64,000 nucleotides of DNA from DASPWW01 sp963803425 (GTDB taxonomy: Bacteria; Actinomycetota; Thermoleophilia; Solirubrobacterales; 70-9), in contig CAWDMA010000001.1 in the NCBI GenBank assembly GCA_963803425.1, positions 1 through 64,000 of the forward strand, written 5' to 3'. Below, piece after piece: positions 25,864 through 34,943 of the stretch. Made by a program: the position numbers and the translations under genes. Below the pieces are notes generated by a model. The model had not been told where the DNA came from and did no database searches. It worked only from the letters and a program-made list of their open reading frames with translations. Numbering within the stretch: position 1 is the first letter of the stretch; each line of letters starts with the position of its first letter.

Positions 25864-27150
25864 GTGTGCATCGTCGGGGGCGGGTACACGGGTCTGTGGA
25901 CGGCGCTCTTCCTGAAGCAGGCCGAGCCGAGCCTGGACGTTGTCGTGGTGGAGCGGAGCTGGGCCGGGTCGGGGGCCTCGGGCCACAACGACGGCTACGC
26001 GATGACGGTGCTCGACATGAGCCTCCACCATCTCGTCCGCAACCACGGTCCGGGGCGCGCCGCCGAGGCCCACCAGGCCGTGGCGCGGTCCGTCGTCGCG
26101 ATCGGGGAGTTCTGCGACGAGCACGGGATCGACGCCGAGTACGAGCTCAGCGGGTTCGTCGGCCTCGCGGTCAACGACGCGCAGATGTGGCGGCTGCAGC
26201 GCGACCTCGAGGCGGCCACGGCGATCGGCGCCGATCATGACTTCGAGCTGTTCGAGGGGGAGGCGGCTCGCGGGGTGGTCGGCTCCCCGATCGTGCGCGG
26301 TGCGCTGAAGGAGGGGACGGGAGCGATCCTGAACCCGCACAAGCTCGCCCGCGGGTTGGCGCGCGTGGTCGAGGGGCTCGGCGTCCGCGTGTTCGAGCGC
26401 TCCCCGGCGACGGAGGTCGGTGCGGGAAGGGTGGTCACGGACCAGGGTGTTGTTGAGGCGCCCAAGGTGGTCGTCGCGACGAACGCGTACCAGCACTCGC
26501 TCCCGCAGTTCGCCGACAAGGTTGTGCCGCTGTGGAGCTACGCGATGGTCACCGAGCCGCTCACCGACGAGCAGCGCGACCGCGTCACGTGGCCGGGCCG
26601 CGAGGGCTGGGAGGACAAGCGCAACTTCATCACGATCGGCAGACCGACGGCGGACGGAAGGATCCTGTGGGCCGGCCGGCTGGCGCCGTACTACTGGGGG
26701 AACAGCATGGACCTTCGCCACCTCACGAACGAGCCGGTGTTCACCGAGCTGCGCGACTCGTTCACCGAGTTCTTTCCCCAGTGGGACGACGTGCGCTTCT
26801 CGCACGCGTACGGCGGCTGCGTCGGCGTCACCTCGACCTTCCTGCCCTACGTCGGCACCCTCGAGGCCGGCACCCACTACGGCTTCGGGTACAACGGCCA
26901 CGGCGTGGCCCCGAGCCACACGGTGGGGCGCTCGCTCGCGGACCTCGTCCTGGAGCGGGAGACCGAGCACACTCGGCTCGTATTCGTGGATCAGGAGCGC
27001 GAGCCGTCGATCCCACCCGAGCCGCTCCGGTACCTCGGAACGCGACTTACCACGACGCTGCTCGACCGCCAGGATCAGCGGATGGACGCGGGCGGCGGGA
27101 CCGGGGAGATGGATCCGCTGCTGCTGCGGGTGATCAACCGGCTGGCGTAG
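25864..27150 (+). CDS. FAD-dependent amine/amino-acid oxidoreductase (DAO family)
   Basis: At least 428 aa. The FAD-binding beta-alpha-beta motif is right at the called start (VCIVGGGYTGLWTALFLKQ). SGHNDGYAMTVLD, a mid-protein substrate domain and the C-terminal FGYNGHGVAPSHTVGRSLA match gamma-glutamylputrescine oxidase/DadA-like enzymes. GTG 25864 is the first standard start, but it removes everything before the first beta strand. The frame stays open back to a TAG at 25765 and encodes family-like NSIYWWDTEAVEP, so the true start is probably further upstream (a CTG at 25777, or an indel). It overlaps the hydrolase gene by 17 nt tail-to-tail. Confidence 0.86.
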   Translation: MCIVGGGYTGLWTALFLKQAEPSLDVVVVERSWAGSGASGHNDGYAMTVLDMSLHHLVRNHGPGRAAEAHQAVARSVVAIGEFCDEHGIDAEYELSGFVGLAVNDAQMWRLQRDLEAATAIGADHDFELFEGEAARGVVGSPIVRGALKEGTGAILNPHKLARGLARVVEGLGVRVFERSPATEVGAGRVVTDQGVVEAPKVVVATNAYQHSLPQFADKVVPLWSYAMVTEPLTDEQRDRVTWPGREGWEDKRNFITIGRPTADGRILWAGRLAPYYWGNSMDLRHLTNEPVFTELRDSFTEFFPQWDDVRFSHAYGGCVGVTSTFLPYVGTLEAGTHYGFGYNGHGVAPSHTVGRSLADLVLERETEHTRLVFVDQEREPSIPPEPLRYLGTRLTTTLLDRQDQRMDAGGGTGEMDPLLLRVINRLA

Positions 27151-27955
27151 CGGCCGTCCGCGGCTCCCACACCTCGTCCAGGAACCGGGCGAGCTCGCCG
27201 TCGAGCCGCTCCGGGGAGATCCGCCACTCGACGATCGAGTTCGCGTTCACGAGCCGGGCGTTGGGGAGCTCGCCGACGAGCATGTCGGCGTCGTTGAACG
27301 GATGCAGCGGATCGCCGGGATGGCCGAACACGAGCGCCGGCGCCTCGATCCGCAGCCTGTCCTCCTGCGGCGGAGCGGAGCGCCCCAGCAGCAGACCCTC
27401 CAGCACGGCCGCCGACGGCTCCGGGTCCTGCCGGATCAGGTCGAGCCCCATGTCGACGAGCACGTGCGTGCGGGGGATCCGGGTGGTGACGTCGGCCGCG
27501 AACCGGTAGAGCGGGGTGGCGAAGCGGAGCCCGGTGAGGATCGGGGCGAAGATCATCGCGACGGCCGTCAGCGCGTTCTCGAGCACCGGCATCTCGACGA
27601 CCAGCGCCTGGACGCGCTCCGGGTGCCAGGCAGCCACCTCGAGCCCGACGTTTGCCCCGAGCGAGGTTCCGCCCACCACCGCCCGCTCGACCCCAAGGTG
27701 GTCGAGCAGGCCCAGGACCTGGTCGCCGAACGCGGTCATCGAGTACAGGCGCGGGTCGTCGGGGCGGTCCGAGCGACCGTGTCCGAGCAGGTCCAGGCAC
27801 ACGACCCGGTTTCCGCGGGCGGCGATCTCCGGGCCGAGCCGGTCGTACATGCGCCTGTTCATCAGCAGGCCGTGCACCAGGACGACGATGCGGTCCCCCT
27901 CCCCGTACGTGTCGTAGCGGAGCGTGTGCCGGCCTCGATATCCGAACGAGCCCAC
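27134..27955 (-). CDS. alpha/beta hydrolase
   Basis: This 273-aa protein has the alpha/beta-hydrolase fold. Oxyanion region LVHGLLMNRRMYD, LDLLGHGRSDRP, nucleophile elbow GGTSLGANVG (Ser near 118) and a late FGHPGDPLHPFNDAD (acid) are visible. There is no signal peptide. The GTG start has a TAGACT hexamer 6 nt upstream and no Shine-Dalgarno, suggesting a leaderless mRNA. Substrate unknown; ester or epoxide hydrolases and haloperoxidase-like proteins share this layout. Confidence 0.86.
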   Translation of the reverse strand: MGSFGYRGRHTLRYDTYGEGDRIVVLVHGLLMNRRMYDRLGPEIAARGNRVVCLDLLGHGRSDRPDDPRLYSMTAFGDQVLGLLDHLGVERAVVGGTSLGANVGLEVAAWHPERVQALVVEMPVLENALTAVAMIFAPILTGLRFATPLYRFAADVTTRIPRTHVLVDMGLDLIRQDPEPSAAVLEGLLLGRSAPPQEDRLRIEAPALVFGHPGDPLHPFNDADMLVGELPNARLVNANSIVEWRISPERLDGELARFLDEVWEPRTAATPAG

Positions 27956-28434
27956 GGCCGCAGTCTATGCGGGCCGGGATCGCGGTAGCCCGGCCGGAGC
28001 CGGCGAACAAGGACACTGATGAACATCCGAGCGTCTTTCGGCGACTTTTCCCCCGATATTGCGGGATCACGGGTGGCGGGGCGAGCCCGCCGCGCGGTAA
28101 TGTCGTTCGCGCAACCGGGAGAGAGAGGAAACCGCGTAAGCCGAGCGGAATCCGATCTCGAAGGTGACGAGACAGCTTCTTTCGCGCGCAGGCTACGCGC
28201 GGGGCAGGCAAGCCGTCACCACCGGTTGCTTTTTCGTTCTCATTCCGGTTGCGTGCTCCGGTTCGCGTCCGGGGCGATGCCTACCGTTCGACCCGCGGCG
28301 ATCGCCGCCGGCGCTGGAGAGTCTGCCCTCCCTGCGCCGGGCGACCGGGGCGCCGAGTGGGAGCAGGGCGCCGTGGCCGACACCCCCGGCCCCGACCGCG
28401 GCTAGCCCGCCCTCTCCCTCCGCGGCAGCCGCGC
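27956..28434. other. 479-bp region without a confident gene
   Basis: It lies between the divergent hydrolase start and the convergent GT1 stop. The plus strand has a 93-codon frame (GTG 28164 to 28445) beginning VTRQLLSRAGYARGRQ and then FFVLIPVACSG, which looks like a short signal peptide or lipobox. It then becomes Pro/Ala low-complexity. I cannot assign it; it may be a truncated secreted protein. The gap also holds one degenerate copy of the dispersed repeat. The stretch 28019-28150 has a lower GC content than its surroundings, so it could be a promoter or leader region. Confidence 0.4.
28254..28270. repeat. dispersed hairpin repeat, copy d (degenerate, core only)
   Basis: TGCTCCGGTTCGCGTCC differs from the family core by one base (G for C). 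No convincing flanking stem is seen. Confidence 0.4.
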
Positions 28435-29727
28435 TCAGACGGTGACCGGTTCGCCGCTCGCAGCGAGCTGTTCGATCAGCGTCGCCGCTCGCTCGTTCCC
28501 TGGGCTCGCCTGCAGCCCGCGCGCGATCCCGTCGAGCCGGTCGCCGAGCGCACCGTCGGCGAGCAGCCGGTCGATCGCGCCGCCGATCTCGGCCGGCTCG
28601 AACTCGTAGGTCGCCAGTCGCACCCCGAGCCCGGTCTCGTCCATCCGCTGCGCGTTGTCGTGCTGGTCCCAGAAGAGGGGGAGGACGATCATCGGCTTCC
28701 CGAAGTGGAGCGCCTCGGTGACCGTGTTGTTGCCGCCGTGCGTGATCACCAGGTCGACGTCGGGGAGCAGCGAGGTCTGCGGCAGGAACTCCTCGCCCGC
28801 CATGTTGGCCGCGAGCTCGTACTCGGCGTGCTGGGGCCCCTTCGACACCACGTACCGGTGCGGCGTCTCGCCCAGCACCTCGACCAGCCGCCGCATCAGC
28901 GCCACGTCGCCGGACCCGAGCGAGCCGAGGCTGAGGTAGATCAGCGCGCCCTCGCCGTCGGCGAGCCCGTCCGGCACGGACCACGCGGGATCCGAGGTGC
29001 GGACGCTGGAGCCGAGGTTGTGCCAGGTCGGACCGAGCGGCCGGGCGCGGGGGTAGTCGACCTCGCCCGGGTACACGTACATGTTGAGGAGCGGCGAGGA
29101 GTGGATGAACTCCCCCTGCGGGAGGCCGGGCGCGCCGCGCTCCCGGCAGTACGCGTCGAAGCCCGCCCACAGCTCGCCGCTGGCCCGCTCGTACTCGGCG
29201 CGGTAGGCGTCCCACTCGGCGCGGTCGTCGGCCGGCAGGCCGCAGAACGTCGGGGGGAGATCGGGATCCCTCAGCTCGAGCGGGTTGCAGGACACGATCC
29301 GCGCCCACGGGATCCCGCTCGCCGGGATCGCCGGGAAGGCGCACACGTTGTCCTCGACGATCGCATCCGGCTGCAACTCCTCGAAGATCCCGCGGAGCCG
29401 GTCGTCGACGTAGCGGGCGCCGTCCAGCAGCGCCTCCCACGTCGGGACGATGAACTCGGAGAGCTGCTCGAAGGTCGACTTCCGGAACACCGGGGCCGTC
29501 TCCCGGATGAAGTCCTTCCAGAACTGGCCCGGCTCCTCCTCGACCTCAGGTGGCGGCGCCAGCCGCATCAGCCGCTCCTCGAACCCGCGTTGCTCGAGCG
29601 TCCCGGCGAAGGACTCCTCGACGATGAACACGACCCGGTGGCCGTTGCCGCGGAGCACGTCGCCGATCCCGACGCAGTTGTTGGTCGGCCCGAAGGCTCC
29701 CTCAGGGAAGAATACGACCGTGCTCAT
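28435..29727 (-). CDS. GT1-family UDP-glycosyltransferase (MGT type)
   Basis: This 430-aa GT-B enzyme has GAFGPTNNCVGIGDVLRGNGH at the N-terminus. Toward the C-terminus it has LIYLSLGSLGSGD, then VDLVITHGGNNTVTEAL and MIVLPLFWDQHDNAQR, which is the donor-binding HGGxxT-(x)-P-x-x-DQ signature of macrolide and lipid glycosyltransferases. No membrane helix is seen. TATCGT lies 9 nt upstream of the ATG with no Shine-Dalgarno (leaderless-like). It may glycosylate a small molecule or lipid. It is divergent from the phosphatase gene. Confidence 0.9.
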   Translation of the reverse strand: MSTVVFFPEGAFGPTNNCVGIGDVLRGNGHRVVFIVEESFAGTLEQRGFEERLMRLAPPPEVEEEPGQFWKDFIRETAPVFRKSTFEQLSEFIVPTWEALLDGARYVDDRLRGIFEELQPDAIVEDNVCAFPAIPASGIPWARIVSCNPLELRDPDLPPTFCGLPADDRAEWDAYRAEYERASGELWAGFDAYCRERGAPGLPQGEFIHSSPLLNMYVYPGEVDYPRARPLGPTWHNLGSSVRTSDPAWSVPDGLADGEGALIYLSLGSLGSGDVALMRRLVEVLGETPHRYVVSKGPQHAEYELAANMAGEEFLPQTSLLPDVDLVITHGGNNTVTEALHFGKPMIVLPLFWDQHDNAQRMDETGLGVRLATYEFEPAEIGGAIDRLLADGALGDRLDGIARGLQASPGNERAATLIEQLAASGEPVTV

Positions 29728-29808
29728 CGGGGCCGGACGATATCGCCGCCGGCCCTGTGAGCGGGCCGCTCAACCCCGAACGCCCCGCTGCTATACCGTC
29801 GGGGGAGG

Positions 29809-30860
29809 GTGCTGGGGACGACATCACACGGTGCTCGGGTGGGCTGGGTGTGCGCCGCCGCGGCGGCGGTGGTCATCGTGCGCGCGGTCGCGGACCCAAG
29901 CGCCAGCGCCGGACTCGGGTTCTTCTACGCGGTCCCGGTCGGGATGGCGACCTGGTGGGGCGGGTGGCGTGTCGGCGCGGTTGCGGTGGTCGCATTCTGC
30001 GGTCTGTACCTCGCCGGCGGCCTGATCGAGCCGACCGCCAACTTCTGGCTGTCGCTGGGAGCGCGCATGCTGGCGTTCGCGGGCGTCGTCGCGGTCGTCA
30101 CCGTGCTTCGCGAGCGCGTGCTAGTGCTGGAGACCTCCACCCAGGACCTGGAGGCGATCCGCGCGGCGCTCACCCCCGCCAAGCTCGGGGACCCCCCAAA
30201 CGTCGACGCGGCGGCCGCGTTCGTCCCGTCCGAGCACGGCGTGTCGGGGGACTTCTACCTGGTGACGACGAACCCCGACGGGTCCACGGTCGCGATCGTC
30301 GGGGACGTCGTCGGCCATGGCCCCGACGCGGCCCGGCTGGCGACGTTCATCCGCGCCCGCTTCGCGGCGTTCGCCGCGAACACCAGCGATCCCGGCCGAG
30401 CTCCTCACTCTCGCCAACGGTGCGCTCTCGACCGGCCGGGCTCCGACGCACGAGGTGGTCAGCGCCGTCTGCATGCGCTACGCGGCGACGGAGCACACCC
30501 TGTCTTGGGCGCTCGCCGGGCACCCCCCGCCGCTCCGTCTGCCTGGGCTCGGGGAGCTTCGCTCCAGAGGACGGAACCTCGCTGCTCGGATTCGTCGACG
30601 AGCTCGAGCTGGAGACGACCGCGGTCGCGCTCCACAACGGCGACGGGGTCGTCGTGTACACCGACGGCGCCACCGACGTCCGACGAGGCGACTCCTTCCT
30701 CGGCGTCGAGGGCCTCTCCGAGCTGCTCGCGCCGCACGCGGACTCCCCCCGGGGACGATCGTCGAGCAGGCCGAGCGCGCGATCCTGGAGTGGGCGGACG
30801 CACCGATCCGCGACGACGTGTGCGTGCTGGCGCTTGAAGCCGAAGCGTCCCGCGGGGTAG
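29809..30860 (+). CDS. membrane-anchored PP2C/SpoIIE-type Ser phosphatase, three frameshifts
   Basis: The N-terminus has three or four membrane helices (residues ~10-100), a short coil and a phosphatase domain (SGDFYLVTTNPDGST, IVGDVVGHGPDAARLATF with metal-binding Asp). The frame then breaks near 30386. It continues as LLTLANGALSTGRAPTHEVV ... LSWALAGHPPPLRLP. It breaks near 30545 and continues as LLGFVDELELETTAVALHNG and VVYTDGATDVRRG. It breaks again near 30750 and ends PIRDDVCVLALEAEA. All motifs are intact across frames, so sequencing error is likely. It would dephosphorylate an anti-sigma antagonist or similar target (family knowledge). Confidence 0.78.
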
Positions 30861-30863
30861 CGC

Positions 30864-32404
30864 TCAGGCCGTCACTCGCTCGCGTTCGCGGCGGCGCATC
30901 CCGGCGCCGCCCCGAGAACCGGATCGCGTCGTCCTGGAGCGGGCCGTGCCGGAGCGCGCGCAGATCGAGCAGGTAGTTCATCCGCAGCTGCCACGGCGCG
31001 CGCGAGCCCTGCTTCGGGAACAGGTGGATCGAGCGCTGCACGTAGCCCGGCGCTGAAGTCGAGCAGCGGCTCCTCGGTCGACGACGGGTCGCGTTGACCG
31101 GGACGCACTGCGGTGTAGCCGGTGCGCGTCCATGTGGTCGAGCAGCCGGCAGACGTACTCGCAGGTGAGGTCGGCCTTCAGCGTCCAGGAGGCGTTCGTG
31201 TAGCCGATGCGAGAACGCGAGGTTCGGCACGCCGCTGAGCATCATGCCCTTGTAGGCCAGTCGCTGCGGGGACGTCGACCGGCGTCGCCGTCGACGGCGA
31301 GACTCGATGCCGCCGAGCGACCAGCAGGTTGCAGGCCGGTCGCGGTGACGACGACGTCGGCGTCGAGCTGCTCGCCCGGACTCGAGCCGGACGCCGGTCG
31401 GGGTGAAGCGTGTCGATCCGGTCGGTGACGATCTCGGCGCCGGCCGGCGCGAGATCGCCCGGAACAGGTCGCCGTCGGGGACGAGGCAGAGCCGCTGGTC
31501 CCACGGGTCGTAGCGCGGGTTGAAGTGCGTGTCGACGTCGTAGCCGGGCGGGAGCTGCGCGCTCGACGCCGCGCCGCAGCAGCCGCCGCGCCGAGCTGCG
31601 GCGCGGCGGCTGGCAGAGCTGGTAGACGGCGGTCGCGATCAGCGACGTTCTTCCAGCGCGTCAGCGCGTAGCGCGAGCCGCGTCGGGCAGCACGCCGCCG
31701 CAGCCACGTGGCGAGCGGGTCGCTCGCTCGGGAGCGCGAGCACGTAGCTCGGCGAGCGCTGCAGCATCGTCACGTGCGCGGCCTCGCTCGGCCAGCGCGG
31801 GCACGAGCGTCACCGCGGTGGCGCCGCTGCCGATCACGACGACCCGCTTGCCCGCGTAGTCGAGGTCCTCGGGCCAGTACTGCGGGTGCACGACCTCGCC
31901 GGCGAAGCGCTCGAGTCCCGGGGAACTCGGGCGGGTAGCCCTGGTCGTAGCGGTAGTAGCCGCCGCACACGTAGCAGGAAGCGCAGGTCGATGCTCGACC
32001 GGCTCGCCGTCGTCGGTGCGCTCGACCTCGACCGTCCAGCGCGCGTCGGCGGTCGACCAGCCGGCGCCGACGACCCGGTGGCCGAAGCGGATCGTGCCGG
32101 TCGATCCCGCGCTCGCGCGCGGTCTCGCGGACGTAGGCGAGGATCGACGGGCCGTCGGCGATCGCCTTCGCGCCCGTCCACGGCCGGAACCGGTAGCCGA
32201 GCGTGTACATGTCGGAGTCCGAGCGGATGCCCGGGTAGCGGAACAGGTCCCAGGTGCCGCCGAGCGCGTCGCGCGCCTCGAGGATCGCGTACGTCTTGCC
32301 CGGGCAGCGCGGTCCTGCAGGTGGTGGGCGGCGCCGATCCCCGAGAGGCCGGCGCCGACGATCAGCACGTCGACGTGCTCACGGGCGCGATTGGTTGTCG
32401 ACAT
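30864..32404 (-). pseudogene. EthA-like flavin-containing (Baeyer-Villiger) monooxygenase, many frameshifts
   Basis: The ATG at 32404, with GAGGAGG 8 nt upstream, opens VDVLIVGAGLSGIGAAHHLQ (FAD motif). In changing frames one then reads SDMYTLGYRFRPWTGAKAIA, the BVMO-type fingerprint FAGEVVHPQYWPEDLDY, a second Rossmann VVVIGSGATAVTLVPALAE, MMLSGVPNLAFS and LFPKQGSRAPWQLRMNYLLD. Order and spacing match mycobacterial EthA (about 490-510 aa). At least eight single-base shifts interrupt the gene, but I see no substitution-type stops inside the conserved blocks. This suggests dense base-call errors rather than long decay. It oxidises ketones or thioamides in the family. Confidence 0.75.
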
Positions 32405-32421
32405 CTTGCGGCCCTCCTCGT

Positions 32422-33598
32422 CTACGGCGTCGCCGGCGCCGCGAGGCGCCTCGGCGGTGCTGGTCGGGTCTATCAGGATCTTCGCGTGCGCGCTCGGGGT
32501 CGGCGAGCGCGTCGAACGCGCTTCGACCCCGCCGAGGCCGACCGTCCCGGTGACCAGCGGACCCGGCGTCACCTTGCCCTCGGCGAGCATGTGCAGCGTG
32601 TCGCGGAACTCGGGCGGCGTGTAGCCGATGACGAAGCGCAGGTCGATCTCCTTGTTGATCGCCATCGAGGGCCGGATCCGGTCGGCGCCCATGCACACCC
32701 CGACCACGACGACGCGGGAGAACAGCGGCGCGCCGGCGATGATCTCGTCGATCACGCCCGGCACGCCGACGCACTCGAAGACGACCGGGCGCTTCGGCTT
32801 GCGCTCCGAGCGCCTCGGCGGCCCGCCACACGTGCCACCACGGGACGCGGAGGCGGTGCAGCCTCTCCACCGTCCCGAGCGCCATGTCGGCGGCCTCGGT
32901 GACGGTGTTCAGGTGGCCCTTCGCGCCGGCCGCCGCGAACGGCGAGTCCGTCGGTCGGGTCGACGACCACGTCGGCGCCGCACGACCGGGCCAGCGCCCG
33001 CCGCCCCGGAGAGGGGTCGCTCGCGACCACGGTGCGGACGCCCTTCGCCTTCAGCATGCAGATCACGGCCAGCCCGATCGGGCCGCAGCCGATCACGACC
33101 GCGACCTGACGCTTGCCGACCTCCCCGCGCCGCACCGCGTGCCACCCGACGGCCATCGGCTCGGTCAGCACGGCGAGCTCGGGCGGAAGCCCGTTCGGGA
33201 CGGGCACGGTCAGCGACTCCTCGACGACGAGCTGCTCGGCGTAGCCCCCGGCGCCGCGTCCGACAGCCCGATCGCGTGGATCCGGTCGCCGCTTCGCCGC
33301 AGCGGCACCGCGACGACCGGGGTCCCCTCGGGGGTGCCTTCCGGCAACCGGGACCGTGCGCGACCACCTCGCCGCAGAACTCGTGCCCGAACACGATCTC
33401 CTCGTGGGAGCGCATGAAGCCGTCGTAGCCCGCCTCGTCGAGGACGTCGGCGAGCTCGTCCCCGTGGTGGCGGGCGTGCAGGTCAGAGCCGCAGATCCCG
33501 CAGCGGTGGACGTCGACGAGCACCTGCCCCTTGCCCGGGGTCGGTGCGGGGCGGTCGACCACGTCGAGCTCGGACCGCTTGCACACGACCGCCTTCAC
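32422..33598 (-). CDS. zinc-dependent alcohol dehydrogenase (MDR family), frameshifted
   Basis: The GTG start gives MKAVVCKRSELDVV, CGICGSDLHARHHGDE (catalytic Zn Cys) and FGHEFCGEVVAHGP. After a shift near 33350 come PVPNGLPPELAVLTEPMAVG and the NAD fold VVIGCGPIGLAVICMLKAKG. After further shifts come PSMAINKEIDLRFVIGYTPP and AKILIDPT. The likely stop is the TAG at 32422, just before the Shine-Dalgarno of the monooxygenase. About 390 aa when joined. It may supply or consume the alcohol/ketone partner of the monooxygenase. The start codon directly abuts the palindromic operator. Confidence 0.8.
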
Positions 33599-33627
33599 TT
33601 ACGCTAGTGTAACTAACACCAGCGTAA
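33599..33627. promoter_or_regulatory. 29-bp palindromic operator between ADH and TetR genes
   Basis: The outer arms TTACGCT and AGCGTAA and the inner arms GTGT and ACAC are perfect inverted repeats, with one unpaired base between outer and inner arms and a 5-bp centre. It ends 15 bp before the TetR gene start and touches the ADH start codon. This is a typical autoregulatory TetR site controlling both divergent units. Confidence 0.8.
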
Positions 33628-33642
33628 CTTGCACGTCGCTCG

Positions 33643-34272
33643 ATGCCCGTAGCCCCGACATCCCGCAGCTCGTCCCGGATGACCGCCCCCGAGCGGCGCG
33701 AGCAGCTGCTCGACGTGACCGCCCGGATCGCCGGCGAGCAGGGCTTCCACGGCGTCTCGATCGAGTCGGTCGCGCGGGCCGCCGGGATCACCCGGGCGCT
33801 CGTGTACCAGCACTTCGGGGACCTCCAGACCCTGCTCGAGGCGACGGTCGAGCGGGAGACCTCCCGGGCGCTTGCGCAGGTGTCGGAGACCGCGCCGTCG
33901 GACCTCTCCCAGGGCGATCCGCTCGACCCCCTGATGGAGAGCCTCGGCGCCTACCTGCGCGCGGTGGAGGAGCATCCGACCAGGTGGCGGCTGGTGCTGA
34001 TGCCGCCGCAGGGCGCGCCGGAGTCGCTCCACCACCACATCGCGCGGGGTCGCGCCGAGGTGCTGGCGCTGCTCACCAAGGCGGTCCGGCCGGCGCTATC
34101 CGGCGAAGCCGATCCACCCAACGCGGAGCTCACCGCCCGAATGCTGTCGGCGCTCGCCGACGAGTACGCGCGGCTGGTGCTCACCGACCCCGCGGCCTAC
34201 CCGCCGGAGCGGCTCTTGAGGCACGCCCGGTGGATCCTGCGGCACGCCTCGGTCGATCCCCATATAGCCTGA
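33643..34272 (+). CDS. TetR-family transcriptional regulator
   Basis: This 209-aa protein has an N-terminal TetR helix-turn-helix domain: RREQLLDVTARIAGEQGFHG, SIESVARAAGITRALVYQHF. It has a helical ligand-binding domain with no recognised name. An alternative ATG at 33679 (MTAPERREQ) would remove 12 residues that the family does not need; either start is possible. It likely represses the divergent dehydrogenase-monooxygenase genes through the palindrome in the 44-bp gap, comparable in layout to mycobacterial ethR/ethA. Confidence 0.9.
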   Translation: MPVAPTSRSSSRMTAPERREQLLDVTARIAGEQGFHGVSIESVARAAGITRALVYQHFGDLQTLLEATVERETSRALAQVSETAPSDLSQGDPLDPLMESLGAYLRAVEEHPTRWRLVLMPPQGAPESLHHHIARGRAEVLALLTKAVRPALSGEADPPNAELTARMLSALADEYARLVLTDPAAYPPERLLRHARWILRHASVDPHIA

Positions 34273-34298
34273 CGCGGGTTCGATCTCGAGGAGGCCCA

Positions 34299-34555
34299 GT
34301 GGAGAAGGTGACGCTGTACCGGTGTCCGCTCACCTTCAGAGGGCGGTGGAGGAGCGGGGGGTGGAGCACGACGTGATCACCGTTCCGCTTCCGCAGTCAC
34401 GGCGGGTCGAGGTGACGCGGGTGAGCGGCCAGGCGACCGTGCCGGCGATCGAGTTCTCGGACGGGAAGGCGCACCGCGACGATGGCAGGCGGATGGCTGC
34501 GGAGATCCGCGCCGGGCGGCTGGCCGACCACAGCGGCGACACCTCCGGGGACTAG
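34299..34555 (+). CDS. small glutaredoxin/GST-N-like protein, frameshifted near 34328
   Basis: GAGGAGG precedes the GTG start, which gives MEKVTLYRCP. One base later the frame changes to AHLQRAVEERGVEHDVITVP, then VSGQATVPAIEFSDGKAHRD. Together these ~85 residues form the beta-alpha-beta-alpha start of a thioredoxin-fold (GST N-terminal/glutaredoxin) protein with the cis-Pro loop TVPAI. Only one Cys is seen near the N-terminus. The stop codon overlaps the convergent DUF1801 gene (CTAG). Confidence 0.65.
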
Positions 34556-34943
34556 CTTCGGGCCTTGGACTCGTTCAGGGCGACGGCGGCGCGAATCAGC
34601 GCCTTCAGCGCCTGCTCGTCGATCTTCTCGCCCTCGTGGAAGTCGATCGCGCGCCTCGTGTTCCCCTCGAGGCTGGAGTTGAAGAGGCCCGACGGGTCCT
34701 CCAGCGCGGCGCCCTTGGCGAAGGTCATCTTGACGACCCTCTTGTAGGTCTCGCCGGTGCAGATCTGCCGTCGTGCTCCCACACCGGGACCCCCCGCCAC
34801 TTCCACTCCTCGACGACCTCGGGATCGGCTTCCTTGACCAGGGCGCGGAGCCGGCTCAGCATCTCGCCCCGCCAGTCGCCCAGCTCCTCGATTCTCGCGT
34901 CGATCAGCTCAGCGGGAGGCTTGTCCTGCTTGGACGGCGTCAC
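34552..34943 (-). CDS. DUF1801 (YdhG-like) protein, frameshifted near 34765
   Basis: The first frame reads PAELIDARIEELGDWRGEML and VVEEWKWRGVPVWEHDG. The second frame continues ICTGETYKRVVKMTFAKGAA, LFNSSLEGNTRRAIDFHEGE and ends LNESKARS. The joined product of ~130 aa is a complete DUF1801 domain (W-x-x-G-x-P-x-W near the middle). The GTG overlaps the stop of the next upstream gene, also DUF1801, so the pair is an operon of paralogues. Function unknown. Confidence 0.75.

Noticed and set aside
27517..27532. GGCGAAGCGGAGC in the alpha/beta hydrolase gene as a further repeat copy
   Set aside because: It matches part of the loop only, lies in well-conserved coding sequence and has no pairing flanks.
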